A stretch of DNA of 64,000 nucleotides from Lachnospira sp. (GCA_017621205.1 JAGATQ010000020.1:62001-126000), one strand, 5' to 3'. Counted from the stretch's first letter, positions 45,030-54,990 are shown. Notes: a model not told the origin generated them from the letters alone. Numbers and translations: made by a program.

Positions 45030-47405
45030 TTACTTTTTATCTTTTTTCGTCAAGGATGACGTTTTAAAGGCACAAATCCTGTCCATTGGATTCGATGCTG
45101 TCGGGAAAATCGTAGATTCAAAACAACTGTAAATATAATTTCCACTAACCGCAATACCCTCATTCATTGTCGGCATCTGACAGGTATTTACCTTCTTTTT
45201 AAGCTTTTTAATCTTATTGCCCGACCATTTCGGCTTATAGTAATCCATCTGACTGATGTAATACCTCTGTGAGGTCATATATAAATTGGAACGGGAAATC
45301 GCTAAAGAGCCATCCTTTAAAAAGGCAATTCCCTGAATACGGTCTGGCAGATTAATTTTATTCTTTGCCTTCAAGGTTGGCGTGCCAGTTTTATTACTAA
45401 TCGTATAACTGTAGGTCGGACTCTTTGCCGTTTCCTTGGTCTGCCCTACCCAAAGCATTCCCTTATAGTAGGTAATGAAGGACGCCGTTGTCTTTACCTT
45501 ACAAAGGGTAGTATAAGTAACATTCTTATATGCCTTTTTCTGTTTCGCTGCACTCTTAATTGTAGAGAAACGAATTGCTGCTACATTGCTGCCATGGCTG
45601 ACCCACACATTTGTTCCGTCATAGGCAATACCACCAACATGTACCTGATCTGGTAAAACAATCGTAGTTAACAGCTTACCATTGGATTTGTTCATAACAT
45701 AAATTACAGAATTCTCTTCCTTGGCATAGTCATAGGCAGTCATTAACAGATAACTTCCCGCAAAGGTGATTGCCTGCGGACACATCCGGTAGCTGGTAAA
45801 ACCGCCTACATTGGTGTTAATCGTTCCCGGCATTGCAAAGCTCTTTTTATATACTACATTCTGACGGAACCATCCGATATTCTTACAGGCATTGGAAGCC
45901 AAGAATTTCTTCTTGGTTTTATATAATTTTGCCTTTTTACTGGTTGCTGTGACCTTTTTCGGAATAACCGTCTTTACTGCGGAGTTAACCGAATAATAAC
46001 TAATTCCATCTACAGTCCGGTAAGCTCTCACCACAACATCATAGGAAACATTATTGACCATACCTGCCCTCGTGTAGTTGTAGGTACCCTGCTTAATATC
46101 TGCAACCATCGTATAATTATCTTCCCCTGTTTTTCTTATATACACCTGATACCCTGTAGAACCTGTTATCTTTTTCCAAGTAATACGTGCTTTCTTATCT
46201 CCTGACTTCAACGTAACCACAGCCGCAGTCGGAGCAGTGCTGCACTTTAAATTATCTGATTTCGTTCCAATGAAATTTTCATTGAGACCATATGCCTTAA
46301 CATAGTAGTAATAGGTCGTATTAGGGGTAAGCATATCATCCAGATACTTTGTCCCGTCTACCACAGTGGCAATCTTTTTATAATCTGCTTCATCAGACGC
46401 CCTGCGGTAAACCTGATAACCATTAGCATCCTTTGTTGCATCCCACTTAATCTCAATATGGTCATAAGAATAGTCCGTTACCATTACACCTGTCACCACA
46501 TCCGGGGCAGTCGTTACCTTCACAATATCCGTCATATCACTATATACGGTAACACCATCCTCTCCTTTATAAAAGGAACGGATTTTAAATTCATATTGTG
46601 TATTTACCGTTAGCTCTTCCGGATTCAAAGAATAAACCGTTGTTTGGTTCGTATTAATTTTATTGCTTGTCGGACCACCCTTTACCCATTTATCCCAGCT
46701 TTGGGTTTTCTCATTAAACATGGCAATCTGGTATCCGGTTGCCCCTTCCACAACATCCCATGTAAAATCCATATCATAGGTTACTTTTCCATAAGCATCC
46801 TTTTTGGTTCCTGCTGCTGTCTGTTTAAAGCCAGTCACCTTAGCCGGAACAACCTGAATCTCCTTTACTGCTTCAAGCTGTGCCTCTCCCGATGCAAGCA
46901 GCTCCTTCTTCGGATAAAGCACCTTCACCTTTTTTTTCCCCATGGATGAAGTAAGGTCATCAATTGGTACATAACTTCCCTGCTTTTCATAAGACCATTC
47001 ACACTGGTCAACCGCTATACGCACGCCGTCTCCCGATGCATCCTTCTTATAACCTAACACAAAAAAATCATTCATATTTAATGTTGATTTATATACTATT
47101 TTGCTGGAGGCAGTCTCTAAACCAACGGAATCAAACCTTGCATTGCCACTGGCAGTCTGTTCGCCACCGCCTCCGGACTGTTCTGTAGTTGTAGCCGGCT
47201 CCTTTGTCGTACTATCGCCAGAGACCGTGCTTGCCTCCCCACTGGGTTTATCAATTGCTCCTCCACTGGTATTGCTCTCCTCTGTCGTCTCGGCAACTGC
47301 AATCTGAAAACCAGAAAGCCAGAAAGCTACCCCCTGCCCGCCATCGTTTATCAGCATGGCACATAACACCAGCCATGCGATTATCCTTATCGTTCTTTGT
47401 CTCAT
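45030..47405 (-). CDS. Secreted fibronectin type III protein with beta-propeller-like C-terminus
   Basis: 791 residues. Signal peptide ~1-37, a Ser/Thr/Gly-rich linker (~40-95), an Ig/FN3-like N region (~100-195) and three FN3 domains: ~195-305 (TYDMDFTWDVVEGATGYQIA), ~305-395 (IEIKWDATKDANGYQVYRRA) and ~395-490 (ARITWKKITGSTGYQVYIRK). The C-terminal ~270 residues resemble a propeller (SYLLMTAYDYAKEENSVIYV, VGGIAYDGTNVWVSHGSNVA, IQGIAFLKDGSLAISRS). No LPXTG or membrane anchor, so probably released or wall-bound. Likely binds or processes a surface ligand; function unknown. Confidence 0.8.
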   Translation of the reverse strand: MRQRTIRIIAWLVLCAMLINDGGQGVAFWLSGFQIAVAETTEESNTSGGAIDKPSGEASTVSGDSTTKEPATTTEQSGGGGEQTASGNARFDSVGLETASSKIVYKSTLNMNDFFVLGYKKDASGDGVRIAVDQCEWSYEKQGSYVPIDDLTSSMGKKKVKVLYPKKELLASGEAQLEAVKEIQVVPAKVTGFKQTAAGTKKDAYGKVTYDMDFTWDVVEGATGYQIAMFNEKTQSWDKWVKGGPTSNKINTNQTTVYSLNPEELTVNTQYEFKIRSFYKGEDGVTVYSDMTDIVKVTTAPDVVTGVMVTDYSYDHIEIKWDATKDANGYQVYRRASDEADYKKIATVVDGTKYLDDMLTPNTTYYYYVKAYGLNENFIGTKSDNLKCSTAPTAAVVTLKSGDKKARITWKKITGSTGYQVYIRKTGEDNYTMVADIKQGTYNYTRAGMVNNVSYDVVVRAYRTVDGISYYSVNSAVKTVIPKKVTATSKKAKLYKTKKKFLASNACKNIGWFRQNVVYKKSFAMPGTINTNVGGFTSYRMCPQAITFAGSYLLMTAYDYAKEENSVIYVMNKSNGKLLTTIVLPDQVHVGGIAYDGTNVWVSHGSNVAAIRFSTIKSAAKQKKAYKNVTYTTLCKVKTTASFITYYKGMLWVGQTKETAKSPTYSYTISNKTGTPTLKAKNKINLPDRIQGIAFLKDGSLAISRSNLYMTSQRYYISQMDYYKPKWSGNKIKKLKKKVNTCQMPTMNEGIAVSGNYIYSCFESTIFPTASNPMDRICAFKTSSLTKKDKK

Positions 47406-47438
47406 GTTTAATATCTCCTTTTCCTCATGATACGTTTT

Positions 47439-47505
47439 TAGGTAATTGTGAAACTATTTATTGCTGATACGATAGTCATAATAACTACGAGTTTCGCAAT
47501 GCCTA
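47439..47505. repeat. Short palindromic repeat, copy E of the TAGGTAATTGCGAAA family
   Basis: Ends TAGGTAATTGTGAAAC and GTTTCGCAATGCCTA; the interior CTGATACGATAGTCATAAT is the reverse complement of copy D at 217-279 with one base changed. Lies upstream of the secreted FN3 gene, near its promoter. The rest of the 220-bp gap to thiD is AT-rich without another feature. Confidence 0.7.
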
Positions 47506-47628
47506 ATACTTTTTCTCGATATCAAAGTATAAAAATAGAATGTGAGATTTGCGTGAAAATTATAAATTGAAACAATTTTTTCTATTAATATAGTTTATCG
47601 CTCAGCCTTCGCACAAAAAAATTCACTT

Positions 47629-48420
47629 TCATTCCCCCATTTCCAAAGGATAACTATGGTTTAGCGGACCCGACCCATGTCCAAGATTCAGTCCTGCCTT
47701 TATTGCCCCTGTAAGATATTCCTTTGCCTTTGATATACTATCCTTCATTGTCTCCCCTTTGGCAAGCTGGCAGGCTATGGCAGAGGAAAGCGTGCATCCG
47801 GTGCCATGCGTGTTATCGTTGTTTATCCGCGAAGCCTTATACCAATGAATTTCACCATTTTCCCACAATACATCCTCTGCTTCACCAATACGATGCCCAC
47901 CCTTTATCAGTACAGCAGTCTGATAGCTTTGCCCAAGCAACACTGCTGTCTCCTCCTGCTGCTGCCTCGTAGTGATAACCTTTCCACTAAGTACCTGTGC
48001 TTCTAAAATATTGGGAGTTAAAAGAGTGGCAATCGGAAATAAATCTTTTACAAGCGTGTCCTGTGCTTCCTCTGAAAGCAGACGACTGCCACTGCTAGAC
48101 ACCATCACTGGGTCAACTATAACAGTTCCTGCCTTATATTGCTTTAGCTTGTCGGCAATCACCTTAACAATATCACTGCTTACAACCATACCAATCTTAA
48201 TACAATCAGGTATGATATCAGTAAAAATGCTATCAAGCTGCTGCCCTACAAATTCCGGGTCAACATCATAGATACCCGATATCCCCATCGTGTTCTGGGC
48301 GGTCAGGGCAGTAATAACACTCATAGCATACATGCCGTGAACAGTAATGGTTTTGATATCTGCCTGAATACCGGCTCCACCACTACAGTCGGAGCCGGCT
48401 ATTGTTAGGATTGTTTTCAT
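47629..48420 (-). CDS. thiD: Hydroxymethylpyrimidine/phosphomethylpyrimidine kinase
   Basis: 263 residues. Ribokinase-fold motifs: N-terminal TIAGSDCSGGAGIQADIKTI, catalytic NTHGTGCTLSSAIACQLAKG near residue 215. Phosphorylates HMP to HMP-P and HMP-PP for thiamine synthesis. No ThiC is present in this window, so salvaged HMP is the likely substrate. It is separated from the other thiamine genes (from 51952) by a DUF6273 protein and an AAA protein, but all are on the same strand. AAAAGGAAAT before ATG. Confidence 0.94.
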   Translation of the reverse strand: MKTILTIAGSDCSGGAGIQADIKTITVHGMYAMSVITALTAQNTMGISGIYDVDPEFVGQQLDSIFTDIIPDCIKIGMVVSSDIVKVIADKLKQYKAGTVIVDPVMVSSSGSRLLSEEAQDTLVKDLFPIATLLTPNILEAQVLSGKVITTRQQQEETAVLLGQSYQTAVLIKGGHRIGEAEDVLWENGEIHWYKASRINNDNTHGTGCTLSSAIACQLAKGETMKDSISKAKEYLTGAIKAGLNLGHGSGPLNHSYPLEMGE

Positions 48421-48511
48421 GGTTATTTCCTTTTCTTATTGGCTATATTTCTTTAAATATCCTGATTACATTATATTTGCACTTGGGATATACTCTAAAC
48501 AGACTATCCCC

Positions 48512-50068
48512 TTATCTCTTCACCCGACACTTCTTAACTACACTCCACTTGCCATATACCTTCTTAGAGCCATTCAGCTTATATGCCCTCACTTTTACAT
48601 AGTAGGTTTTCCCTTTTTTTAGCTTCTTAATGGTATATTTATTTTTCCTTGTAGTAATCTTTTTCGACTTAGAAAAACGCTTGTTTGTACTGTATTTAAT
48701 CTGATAGCCCTTCGCTTGTTGTACCTTTTTAAAGGATACTTTAAGTTTATTAGAGCCTGCTTTTTTTAATTTAATTTTTTTTACCCTGGCAGGTGCTGTA
48801 ACATACTGGTCTTCGGTATCGGACGACACCTTTGTGGTAGCAGATGCCTCTGTCGTTTCGGACTGTCCGGATGCATCTGTCGGCACTTTCACTGCAGTCG
48901 TTGCCGCCTCTGTTGTCGTTGCATCTGATGGGGGAGCTTCCTCATGCATCGTCCCCCCACTACCTACCGTCCCTGCATAGGAATATGGGGAAGAAGAGGA
49001 AAGATTTAAATGTAAAACGGGACGGACGGCAATATCACGGTTGTTGACAGTATAACCATTAACAATCAAGTCGCCATCGCTATACACAGCCGCTGCTTCG
49101 TCTGTATCATAACCAGGCGAACGAAGCCACCACCAAGCATTTCCTGCGTACACTGTATTCGTATCAGCCCAGCACCCCACCGCCTTGGCATAAGTGCTTG
49201 TCTTTGCCATTCTTGCTTTGTCATCAGTACTGTAATCTGTCGAAAAACCATACTCTGCTTTTGTCGCCTCGTCAATGGATAACAGAAATATCTTGTCTAT
49301 CGTGTCATTACCGCCTGCGGTTCCATCTCTCGGGTTATCAGCATTCACAACCGTGCTGTTTACAATAGCTGCCTGCTCTGCACTGCTAAAAGCACTATCA
49401 AGAAAGTTCCTGCTGCTATAGTCGTTGCCTTGCTGATTATCCGATGCCCCATAGCCGTTGAGCCAGCTTCGCATTGTACACTTCTCCCATGTAATGCTTT
49501 CATACGATTCATTGTATCGCCTGTCGTCCATTCCGGCATCCGCAAGCAGGAAGGCATCATTCCCCTGTACCGAGAGCACCCTCCATTTAATCGGCTCATA
49601 GCGGAAGTAATGGTAGCTCGTACTGTCCGTCCACTGATAATATTTACTATTGTTCATATTAGAACGGGTTGCATCCCCCTTCTTCATCCTGCGGTATGTC
49701 ACCCCCTCTACCATTGCATCATTGTTACTATTATAGCTTGCCCCTGCTATCTGCTGGTAGGCAGATGCACTCACCTTCTCATACTTAGTCCCATAATGTG
49801 TATTCATCTCCTGCATAGCAGCAAGCTGCGTCTCATCCTCCTCCGATACTATCTCTGTCTGCGGGTAGCTTCCAAACCACACGCAGTCCCATATAACATT
49901 ACCACTCCTCATATCCTTTAATGGGTTCTGTAAGGTGTGGGGAGCAGTCCCTGCTTCCTCTGCCTTGGTTGCAATATCTCCATAGCCTGTAAACAAAAGC
50001 CCTAATGTAAAGCACAATGTTAACATGACTGCAATCATACTTCTATTAAAGTTTATTTTTAATTTCAT
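48512..50068 (-). CDS. Secreted DUF6273-type protein with FN3-like C-terminus
   Basis: About 518 residues. Signal peptide ~1-35; a DUF6273-like domain at ~55-370 marked by VIWDCVWFGSYPQTEI, YEPIKWRVLSVQGNDAFLLAD, MRSWLNG, FLLSIDEATKAEYGF, NAWWWLRSPGYD and VRPVLHLNLSS. After a Thr/Ser-rich linker (~385-430), a basic FN3-like domain (~432-518) with KLKVSFKKVQQAKGYQIKYS and KGKTYYVKVRAY. The FN3-like tail is strongly Lys-rich and may attach to the wall. Biochemical role unknown. Second ATG (50068) has AGGAGG at usable spacing. Confidence 0.8.
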   Translation of the reverse strand: MKLKINFNRSMIAVMLTLCFTLGLLFTGYGDIATKAEEAGTAPHTLQNPLKDMRSGNVIWDCVWFGSYPQTEIVSEEDETQLAAMQEMNTHYGTKYEKVSASAYQQIAGASYNSNNDAMVEGVTYRRMKKGDATRSNMNNSKYYQWTDSTSYHYFRYEPIKWRVLSVQGNDAFLLADAGMDDRRYNESYESITWEKCTMRSWLNGYGASDNQQGNDYSSRNFLDSAFSSAEQAAIVNSTVVNADNPRDGTAGGNDTIDKIFLLSIDEATKAEYGFSTDYSTDDKARMAKTSTYAKAVGCWADTNTVYAGNAWWWLRSPGYDTDEAAAVYSDGDLIVNGYTVNNRDIAVRPVLHLNLSSSSPYSYAGTVGSGGTMHEEAPPSDATTTEAATTAVKVPTDASGQSETTEASATTKVSSDTEDQYVTAPARVKKIKLKKAGSNKLKVSFKKVQQAKGYQIKYSTNKRFSKSKKITTRKNKYTIKKLKKGKTYYVKVRAYKLNGSKKVYGKWSVVKKCRVKR

Positions 50069-50115
50069 CATGACCTCCTTTTACACTAGCTTATTACATT
50101 CTCTTCTACTGTCCA

Positions 50116-51780
50116 CTACCCGATTAATACCTGCTTCCCTTCAAACGCAAACCCATACTTACGGATTCGTTCCGCTTCAACCCCTTCATCAAGCAGTACC
50201 TGCTCATAGTGTTTCTCATCTATCTGCTTCAAGGCTGCTTTAACTGTATCTTTTAAATCTGTCTCGTCCTCAGAATCATGCACCTTAAATTCCAGAATGA
50301 TTCCGTCATCCTCTTTTTGAAGCGGTACCAGCATTACATCATACCGCCCGAAACCGCTCTCCCTGTTGGAGGTTACCTTATACCTGTCCTTAAGCTCTAC
50401 CAGTAGCCCCAGAACAAATCCATGATAGAACCGTTCCGGTTCCGTCCTGCCGGATGGTCGGTTCCCAACATCAAAGGATCTGAACATGGCAAGCGTCATC
50501 CGGTTCATGTATGCATTCATGGCTTTTACGTCCCCCAATAACAATGCCTTAATGAAATCGTTGTAATTGCTCCTCTCACTGCCAAACCATCCCGATACCA
50601 GCTTTTCAAACATCTTCTTCGTTTCATAATTCGTTAAGGCCAGCTCGTAGCGGTCACCCTGTATATCTAAAGACTTTAAATATCCGCTTGCAAGAAGCAG
50701 GCTCCACACTGCTTCCGCATTCTGCCCAAGCTCCCCATACACAATCTCCTCATCAACAACGCAGGTGATGGTTTCCCCCATAAGCAGCCGTTCAAACTGC
50801 ATCTTGATACTCTGGCTTCCCTGCCTTATCAGACTGCCTGCCAGAGAATTGGAGCTGGTATTCGCCCAATAGGTTTTTAACTTCCCTGTGTCCAGCATAT
50901 TCGTAATTGACCATGGATTGTAGATATCCGTAACGCTGCCAAAGGTAAAGCCATCATACCAGCTTTTCACCTCATCCCTGTTATCCATACCAAACTCATC
51001 CATGGCAGAAAATACCTCTTCCTCCATAAATCCAAAACATGTGGCGTACGCATCTGAGGAGGTTGTAACCACTTTCAGATTGTTCAAATCCAAAAACATG
51101 GATTCCCTGCTCACTCTGGTGATTCCCGTCATAATGGCACGCTCCATGTAAGGGTTTGTCTCAAAGGTGTTGTTAAACAGACTTCTGGTAAAGGATACCA
51201 ACTGCTCCCAATAGCCTCCCACATAAGCTTCCTGTAAGGGGGTGTCATATTCATCCAGAAGAATAATGACTTTTTTGCCATAATAGCGGTACAGATAATC
51301 AGAAAGCCTATTTAATGCCTTTGCTGCATCCGCATCTCCCATATCAATTCCTACCCGGTCAAAATATTCTTTATCCTTTTCATTGAGCTTTCCACAATCT
51401 CTTAAAAAATAGAAAGCTGAATATAATTCCGTTAGAATCTGAATGATTTGCCTTCTTACTTCGTCATAAGTATTCTCCTTCACCCCTGCAAACGACAAAG
51501 ATATAACCGGATAGCTTCCTTGAAGGACATGGTATTTTTCTTCCTTCCATATGTCAAGACCTTCGAACAAATCTCCCCGCCCTTCATATTTTGTACTAAA
51601 AAAGCAGTCAAGCATGCTTATGTTCAGTGTCTTACCAAAGCGTCTCGGCCTGGTAATTAATGTAACGCTGTCCTGTCTCTCCCACCACTCTTTTATCAAC
51701 AACGATTTATCGACATAAAAACAATGATTGGATATTATTTGTTCAAAATCCTGTGCTCCTGTTGCCACTACCCTCGGCAT
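50116..51780 (-). CDS. AAA-ATPase-like protein with PD-(D/E)XK nuclease domain
   Basis: 554 residues. The N-terminal ATPase-like part has LITRPRRFGKTLNISMLDCF (Walker A-like GKT) at ~40, VIILLDEYDTPLQEAY as Walker B, and a helical lid. The C-terminal ~120 residues contain a PD-(D/E)XK core: GFGRYDVMLVP for the Asp and GIILEFKVHD for ExK. The family is large and often multi-copy in gut Firmicutes and Bacteroidetes; selfish or defence roles have been proposed but not shown. GAGGTGATACG before ATG. It interrupts the thiamine gene set, which suggests later insertion. Confidence 0.85.
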   Translation of the reverse strand: MPRVVATGAQDFEQIISNHCFYVDKSLLIKEWWERQDSVTLITRPRRFGKTLNISMLDCFFSTKYEGRGDLFEGLDIWKEEKYHVLQGSYPVISLSFAGVKENTYDEVRRQIIQILTELYSAFYFLRDCGKLNEKDKEYFDRVGIDMGDADAAKALNRLSDYLYRYYGKKVIILLDEYDTPLQEAYVGGYWEQLVSFTRSLFNNTFETNPYMERAIMTGITRVSRESMFLDLNNLKVVTTSSDAYATCFGFMEEEVFSAMDEFGMDNRDEVKSWYDGFTFGSVTDIYNPWSITNMLDTGKLKTYWANTSSNSLAGSLIRQGSQSIKMQFERLLMGETITCVVDEEIVYGELGQNAEAVWSLLLASGYLKSLDIQGDRYELALTNYETKKMFEKLVSGWFGSERSNYNDFIKALLLGDVKAMNAYMNRMTLAMFRSFDVGNRPSGRTEPERFYHGFVLGLLVELKDRYKVTSNRESGFGRYDVMLVPLQKEDDGIILEFKVHDSEDETDLKDTVKAALKQIDEKHYEQVLLDEGVEAERIRKYGFAFEGKQVLIG

Positions 51781-51951
51781 CGTATCACCTCATTTCTGCT
51801 TAAATAATATTGCTTCTATAAAAAATAGTTATATATATCTGTCCTTACTCCAGCTTCTATTCCTTAATTATACTAAGTTATCGATGAGGGTGCAATAAGA
51901 TTCTCCTGTTAAATCATCTGCTTCACATTAACCTGAAATCATACACCTGCT

Positions 51952-52605
51952 TCAAAACAATTCCGTTATGAAATCTGCCAAATCCAACGTATCCTCCACA
52001 TAAAACCTTGCAAGTTTTTTAATCACCTTCTGCTCCGGTTCATATTTATCATATATCGCAACGACAGGAAAACCCGCCCGGTGTGCTGTGGCAGCGGCAT
52101 AGCTGGCATCTTCAAATACATAGGTTTCCTGTTTTTTTGTGCCTAAAAATGCAAGCGCCTGTTCATAGATATCCGGCGTTGCTTTACCTCTCCCCACCTC
52201 AGAACAGGTGAAAATGGCATCAAAATAATGTGTTATATTCGTTCGCTCCAATGCCAGTTTTACTAAGGGGCGGTCGGTGGCGGTGGCAATACAAAGCTTC
52301 ACCCCCCGCTCCTTTAATTGATGAAGAAATTTCTCAATTCCCGGCTTGCACACTACCTCATTCTCGTAAAATTGTGCCATGGCTTCTATCACACCATTTT
52401 GTATCTGCTCCGGGGTTTTTTGAAGCTTATGATGCAGGTTGATATATTCCGCTGCCTCCGCCATACTTTTATGCCGGATACGCTCATCCAACCCCTTCTG
52501 CGGTATCATACCAAGGCTTTTTACATAACGAGAGGCAATACTTCTCCATGCCGGCATGGAATCCAGTAATGTCCCATCCATATCAAAGATTGCACCCTTT
52601 ATCAT
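51952..52605 (-). CDS. HAD-superfamily phosphatase, beta-phosphoglucomutase-like, in the thiamine operon
   Basis: 217 residues. Motif I IFDMDGTLLDS, motif II CIATATDRPLV, motif III region GRGKATPDIYEQALAFLG with the Lys, motif IV VFEDASYAAATAHRAG. It starts 15 bp after thiE. In organisms with thiamine salvage operons, HAD proteins of this kind can dephosphorylate thiamine monophosphate before pyrophosphokinase; that is a reasonable guess here since a thiamine pyrophosphokinase is also encoded. Sugar-phosphate phosphatase is the alternative. Confidence 0.85.
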   Translation of the reverse strand: MIKGAIFDMDGTLLDSMPAWRSIASRYVKSLGMIPQKGLDERIRHKSMAEAAEYINLHHKLQKTPEQIQNGVIEAMAQFYENEVVCKPGIEKFLHQLKERGVKLCIATATDRPLVKLALERTNITHYFDAIFTCSEVGRGKATPDIYEQALAFLGTKKQETYVFEDASYAAATAHRAGFPVVAIYDKYEPEQKVIKKLARFYVEDTLDLADFITELF

Positions 52606-52620
52606 ACTTCAACCTCCTTA

Positions 52621-53274
52621 TCATACTCCGTCTTTCGTTGCAAACCAGCTATCTACCACACTTCTTAGTTCCCGGCAGGTATCCTCAATATGTTCCGCTG
52701 CAAAAATGGCAGATACCAAAGCAACGCCGTCCACGCCAGTGCTGCGAAGCTCGTTTATATTTTCTTTGGTAATACCGCCAATTGCAACTATAGGTAATCC
52801 TACCGCCTCTTTTATTGCCTGATATTGATTATGAGGAATAACCGAGGCATCCCTTTTGGTACCTGTTGCAAAGGCGGCACCTACACCGAGGTAATCTGCC
52901 CCTGCCTCTTTGGCTATCCCCGCCTGTTCGACAGTCTTGGCAGATACACCAATAATCTTGTCCCTCCCGAGCAAAGTCCTTGCCTTGTCCGCAGGCATGT
53001 CCTTTTGTCCAACATGTACCCCATCCGCATCCAGGCATGCAGCAAGCTCTACATCATCATTGATAAGCAATGGTACCCGATAGCTTCTGCAAAGTGTCAG
53101 CAGCCGTTTTGCTTCCTCGTAACGCTCCCGTCGGTTTCCATGCTTCTCGCGGAGCTGTACCATCGTAACACCACCCATTAATGCTGCTTCTACCTGTTCG
53201 TAAAGTGTCTGTTCTTTTGTCCATGTGCGGTCTGTCACCGCATATAACCGCAATTGTTCTTTAATAATGTTCAT
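52621..53274 (-). CDS. thiE: Thiamine-phosphate synthase
   Basis: 217 residues from ATG 53274 (GAGGG upstream). Joins HMP-PP and HET-P to thiamine phosphate. TIM-barrel motifs in order: LYAVTDRTW, GGVTMVQLREKH, LLINDDVELAACLDADGVHV, GQKDMPADKARTLLG, IGVSAKTVEQAG, YLGVGAAFATGTKRDA and VAIGGITKENI. It overlaps the end of thiM by 14 bp, so translation is coupled. Confidence 0.95.
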   Translation of the reverse strand: MNIIKEQLRLYAVTDRTWTKEQTLYEQVEAALMGGVTMVQLREKHGNRRERYEEAKRLLTLCRSYRVPLLINDDVELAACLDADGVHVGQKDMPADKARTLLGRDKIIGVSAKTVEQAGIAKEAGADYLGVGAAFATGTKRDASVIPHNQYQAIKEAVGLPIVAIGGITKENINELRSTGVDGVALVSAIFAAEHIEDTCRELRSVVDSWFATKDGV

Positions 53275-54103
53275 AACGTTCCCTCTCCAACAACGTTTCA
53301 TCCGTAATATGATATACCATATCTATCAGGCGGGTACTAAAAGAAGCATTCCCCTCCCCTGCTGCGAGGCTTTCGTATGCCAGTTCCCCACATACTCCCA
53401 TGGTACAGACCGCCTTCAAAGAATTGTAAAAGCCAAAGGGGCGTCCCTGCCATTCTTCCTCGGATTTCACTGCAAGAAATGCTCCAAGCAAAGCACTAAG
53501 CTGACAGCCTGCTCCGGTTATCCGGCTCATCATCGCATGCCCGTTATGTACCAGACAGATGTCTTCCCCATCTGCAACAATATCCTGTTCCCCGCTTACA
53601 ATTACAATTGCGTGATAACGTCTGGAAAGCTCTTTACACATCGCAAAAACCACCTCATTATGATGCGGACGCAGCACATCCTCTGCTGCCACCTCCACCC
53701 CGTGACTTTTCGCATGCCCATCTGCCAGCACTTTGATTTCTGAAAGGTTTCCCCGAATCGCTGTGAAAGATACCTTCTCTAAAAGCTCCTGCACCGCCTG
53801 TTTCCGAAAGGAGGAGGCTCCCACTCCTACCGGGTCTAACACAACCGGAATGCCAAGCTCATTTGCCCGTTTCCCCGCAAGCAGCATTGCAGAAAGCTTC
53901 TGGCTTGTAAGCATGCCAAGATTTAATACCAGACCATTACAAAGAGAAGTAATCTCTTCGACCTCTTCTACCGCCTCCGCCATAATAGCAGAACCGCCAA
54001 TTCCCAACAGTATATTGGCACAATCCCTGGCAGTCACACTATTTGTTATACAATGTATCATCGGCTTTTGTTCGCGAAGCTCTCTTAACACTGGTCTATA
54101 CAT
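53261..54103 (-). CDS. thiM: Hydroxyethylthiazole kinase
   Basis: 280 residues. Phosphorylates 4-methyl-5-hydroxyethylthiazole for thiamine salvage. Motifs: MIHCITNSVTARDCANILL, GGSAIMAEAVEEV, VLDPVGVGASSFR, AIRGNLSEIKVLA and GAGCQLSALLGAFLAV with the catalytic Cys region. Follows thiamine pyrophosphokinase gene by 76 bp; GAGGTGAAAGT before ATG. Together with ThiE, ThiD and ThiW it makes HET salvage complete. Confidence 0.95.
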   Translation of the reverse strand: MYRPVLRELREQKPMIHCITNSVTARDCANILLGIGGSAIMAEAVEEVEEITSLCNGLVLNLGMLTSQKLSAMLLAGKRANELGIPVVLDPVGVGASSFRKQAVQELLEKVSFTAIRGNLSEIKVLADGHAKSHGVEVAAEDVLRPHHNEVVFAMCKELSRRYHAIVIVSGEQDIVADGEDICLVHNGHAMMSRITGAGCQLSALLGAFLAVKSEEEWQGRPFGFYNSLKAVCTMGVCGELAYESLAAGEGNASFSTRLIDMVYHITDETLLERERYEHY

Positions 54104-54179
54104 ACTTTCACCTCAATTCTTTTTATAAAAACTGATTGCTAATTATAAAACACTTCGTTCTATATATAAGCATGATTGC

Positions 54180-54800
54180 CTACTCCATTTTCGACTGAAT
54201 CACAAGTAATATTCCCTGCTCCACTGTAATATCTGCCTGCTCCTCCGCCCACTCGTTGCTGACGCCAAGCGGAAAGCTGCTTGATAATGTCCCCCTTTCA
54301 AGAGGATATTTTACTCCACTGACAGAAAGAATGGTCTGTTCTCCTGCGGGCGAAAATAAAGAGAGAGCGTATCCTTCCTTCCTTGGCAGTGTAACTGACC
54401 CCGCTCCCATAATAAGCAGCTCCTCCTGCTCATTTCCCATCATAATCATTGCCCCCCTCAACGCTGCCCAGACCGCTGCCTGTATATTTCCATACAGATG
54501 GTCCAGACGGCCACCGAGAGCACAACAGATTTTTATTTTATCATAACCTCCCGATACCGCAAGCTTTAGCGCAAGCATGGTATCCGTATCATCCTTCTCC
54601 TTCGGGTAACTTTTCCGCTCTATATTCTCTTCAATTTCCCCCCCATAGGAATCAAAATCTCCCAACACGATGTTTACCGGAATACCTTGTGTCTTGGCAT
54701 AGAGATAGCCCTTGTCACAGGCAATAATATATTCTGCCTCTTCCCAGTCCGTAATGGGACAAGCTTCCCCGCCGGATATAATCACACATTGTGGTTTCAT
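54180..54800 (-). CDS. thiN: Thiamine pyrophosphokinase
   Basis: 206 residues from ATG 54800, preceded by AGGAGG. Transfers pyrophosphate from ATP to thiamine to make TPP. Motifs: YIIACDKGYLYAKTQGIP, VLGDFDSYGGEIEE, EKDDTDTMLALKLAV with the Asp cluster binding metal, and GGRLDHLYGNIQAA. The gene lies between thiM and a palindromic repeat, and a strong terminator after thiW upstream makes it the first gene of its own transcript. This enzyme handles free thiamine, hence a phosphatase for thiamine phosphate would be useful (see the HAD gene). Confidence 0.93.
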   Translation of the reverse strand: MKPQCVIISGGEACPITDWEEAEYIIACDKGYLYAKTQGIPVNIVLGDFDSYGGEIEENIERKSYPKEKDDTDTMLALKLAVSGGYDKIKICCALGGRLDHLYGNIQAAVWAALRGAMIMMGNEQEELLIMGAGSVTLPRKEGYALSLFSPAGEQTILSVSGVKYPLERGTLSSSFPLGVSNEWAEEQADITVEQGILLVIQSKME

Positions 54801-54842
54801 ACGCTTCCTCCTGTCCACCATTTTACATCAACATTATTGAAA

Positions 54843-54990
54843 TAGGGTTATTGCGAAACCAGTAATGACATAAACGGTAGTCGTAATGGTATATAAATTG
54901 GCTTCGTTGTCTTCGCTACGCTCAGTACAAAGGCGCAAATTTATATACCATTACGACTACCTGCCTGACAGGTACGAGTTTCGCAGCCTA
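54843..54990. repeat. Long palindromic repeat, copy B of the TAGGTAATTGCGAAA family
   Basis: Ends TAGGGTTATTGCGAAAC and AGTTTCGCAGCCTA; inner perfect 24-bp inverted repeat (54876-54899, starting GGTAGTCGTAATGG, with 54938-54961). The loop, read on the minus strand, is GCGCCTTTGTACT...AGACAACGAAG, the same as in copies A and C. The element is in the opposite orientation to copy A. It sits between the thiW terminator and the thiamine pyrophosphokinase gene; the 370-bp gap also holds a small TTGCAAG/CTTGCAA hairpin near 55013. Confidence 0.8.

Noticed and set aside
50116-51780. Functional transposase or restriction enzyme
   Set aside because: The motifs fit the AAA/PD-(D/E)XK family of unknown role; no methylase, no terminal inverted repeats and no insertion-sequence ends around it.
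53225-53743. Plus-strand open frame of 172 codons over thiM/thiE
   Set aside because: Antisense to two well-conserved thiamine genes; no ribosome site.
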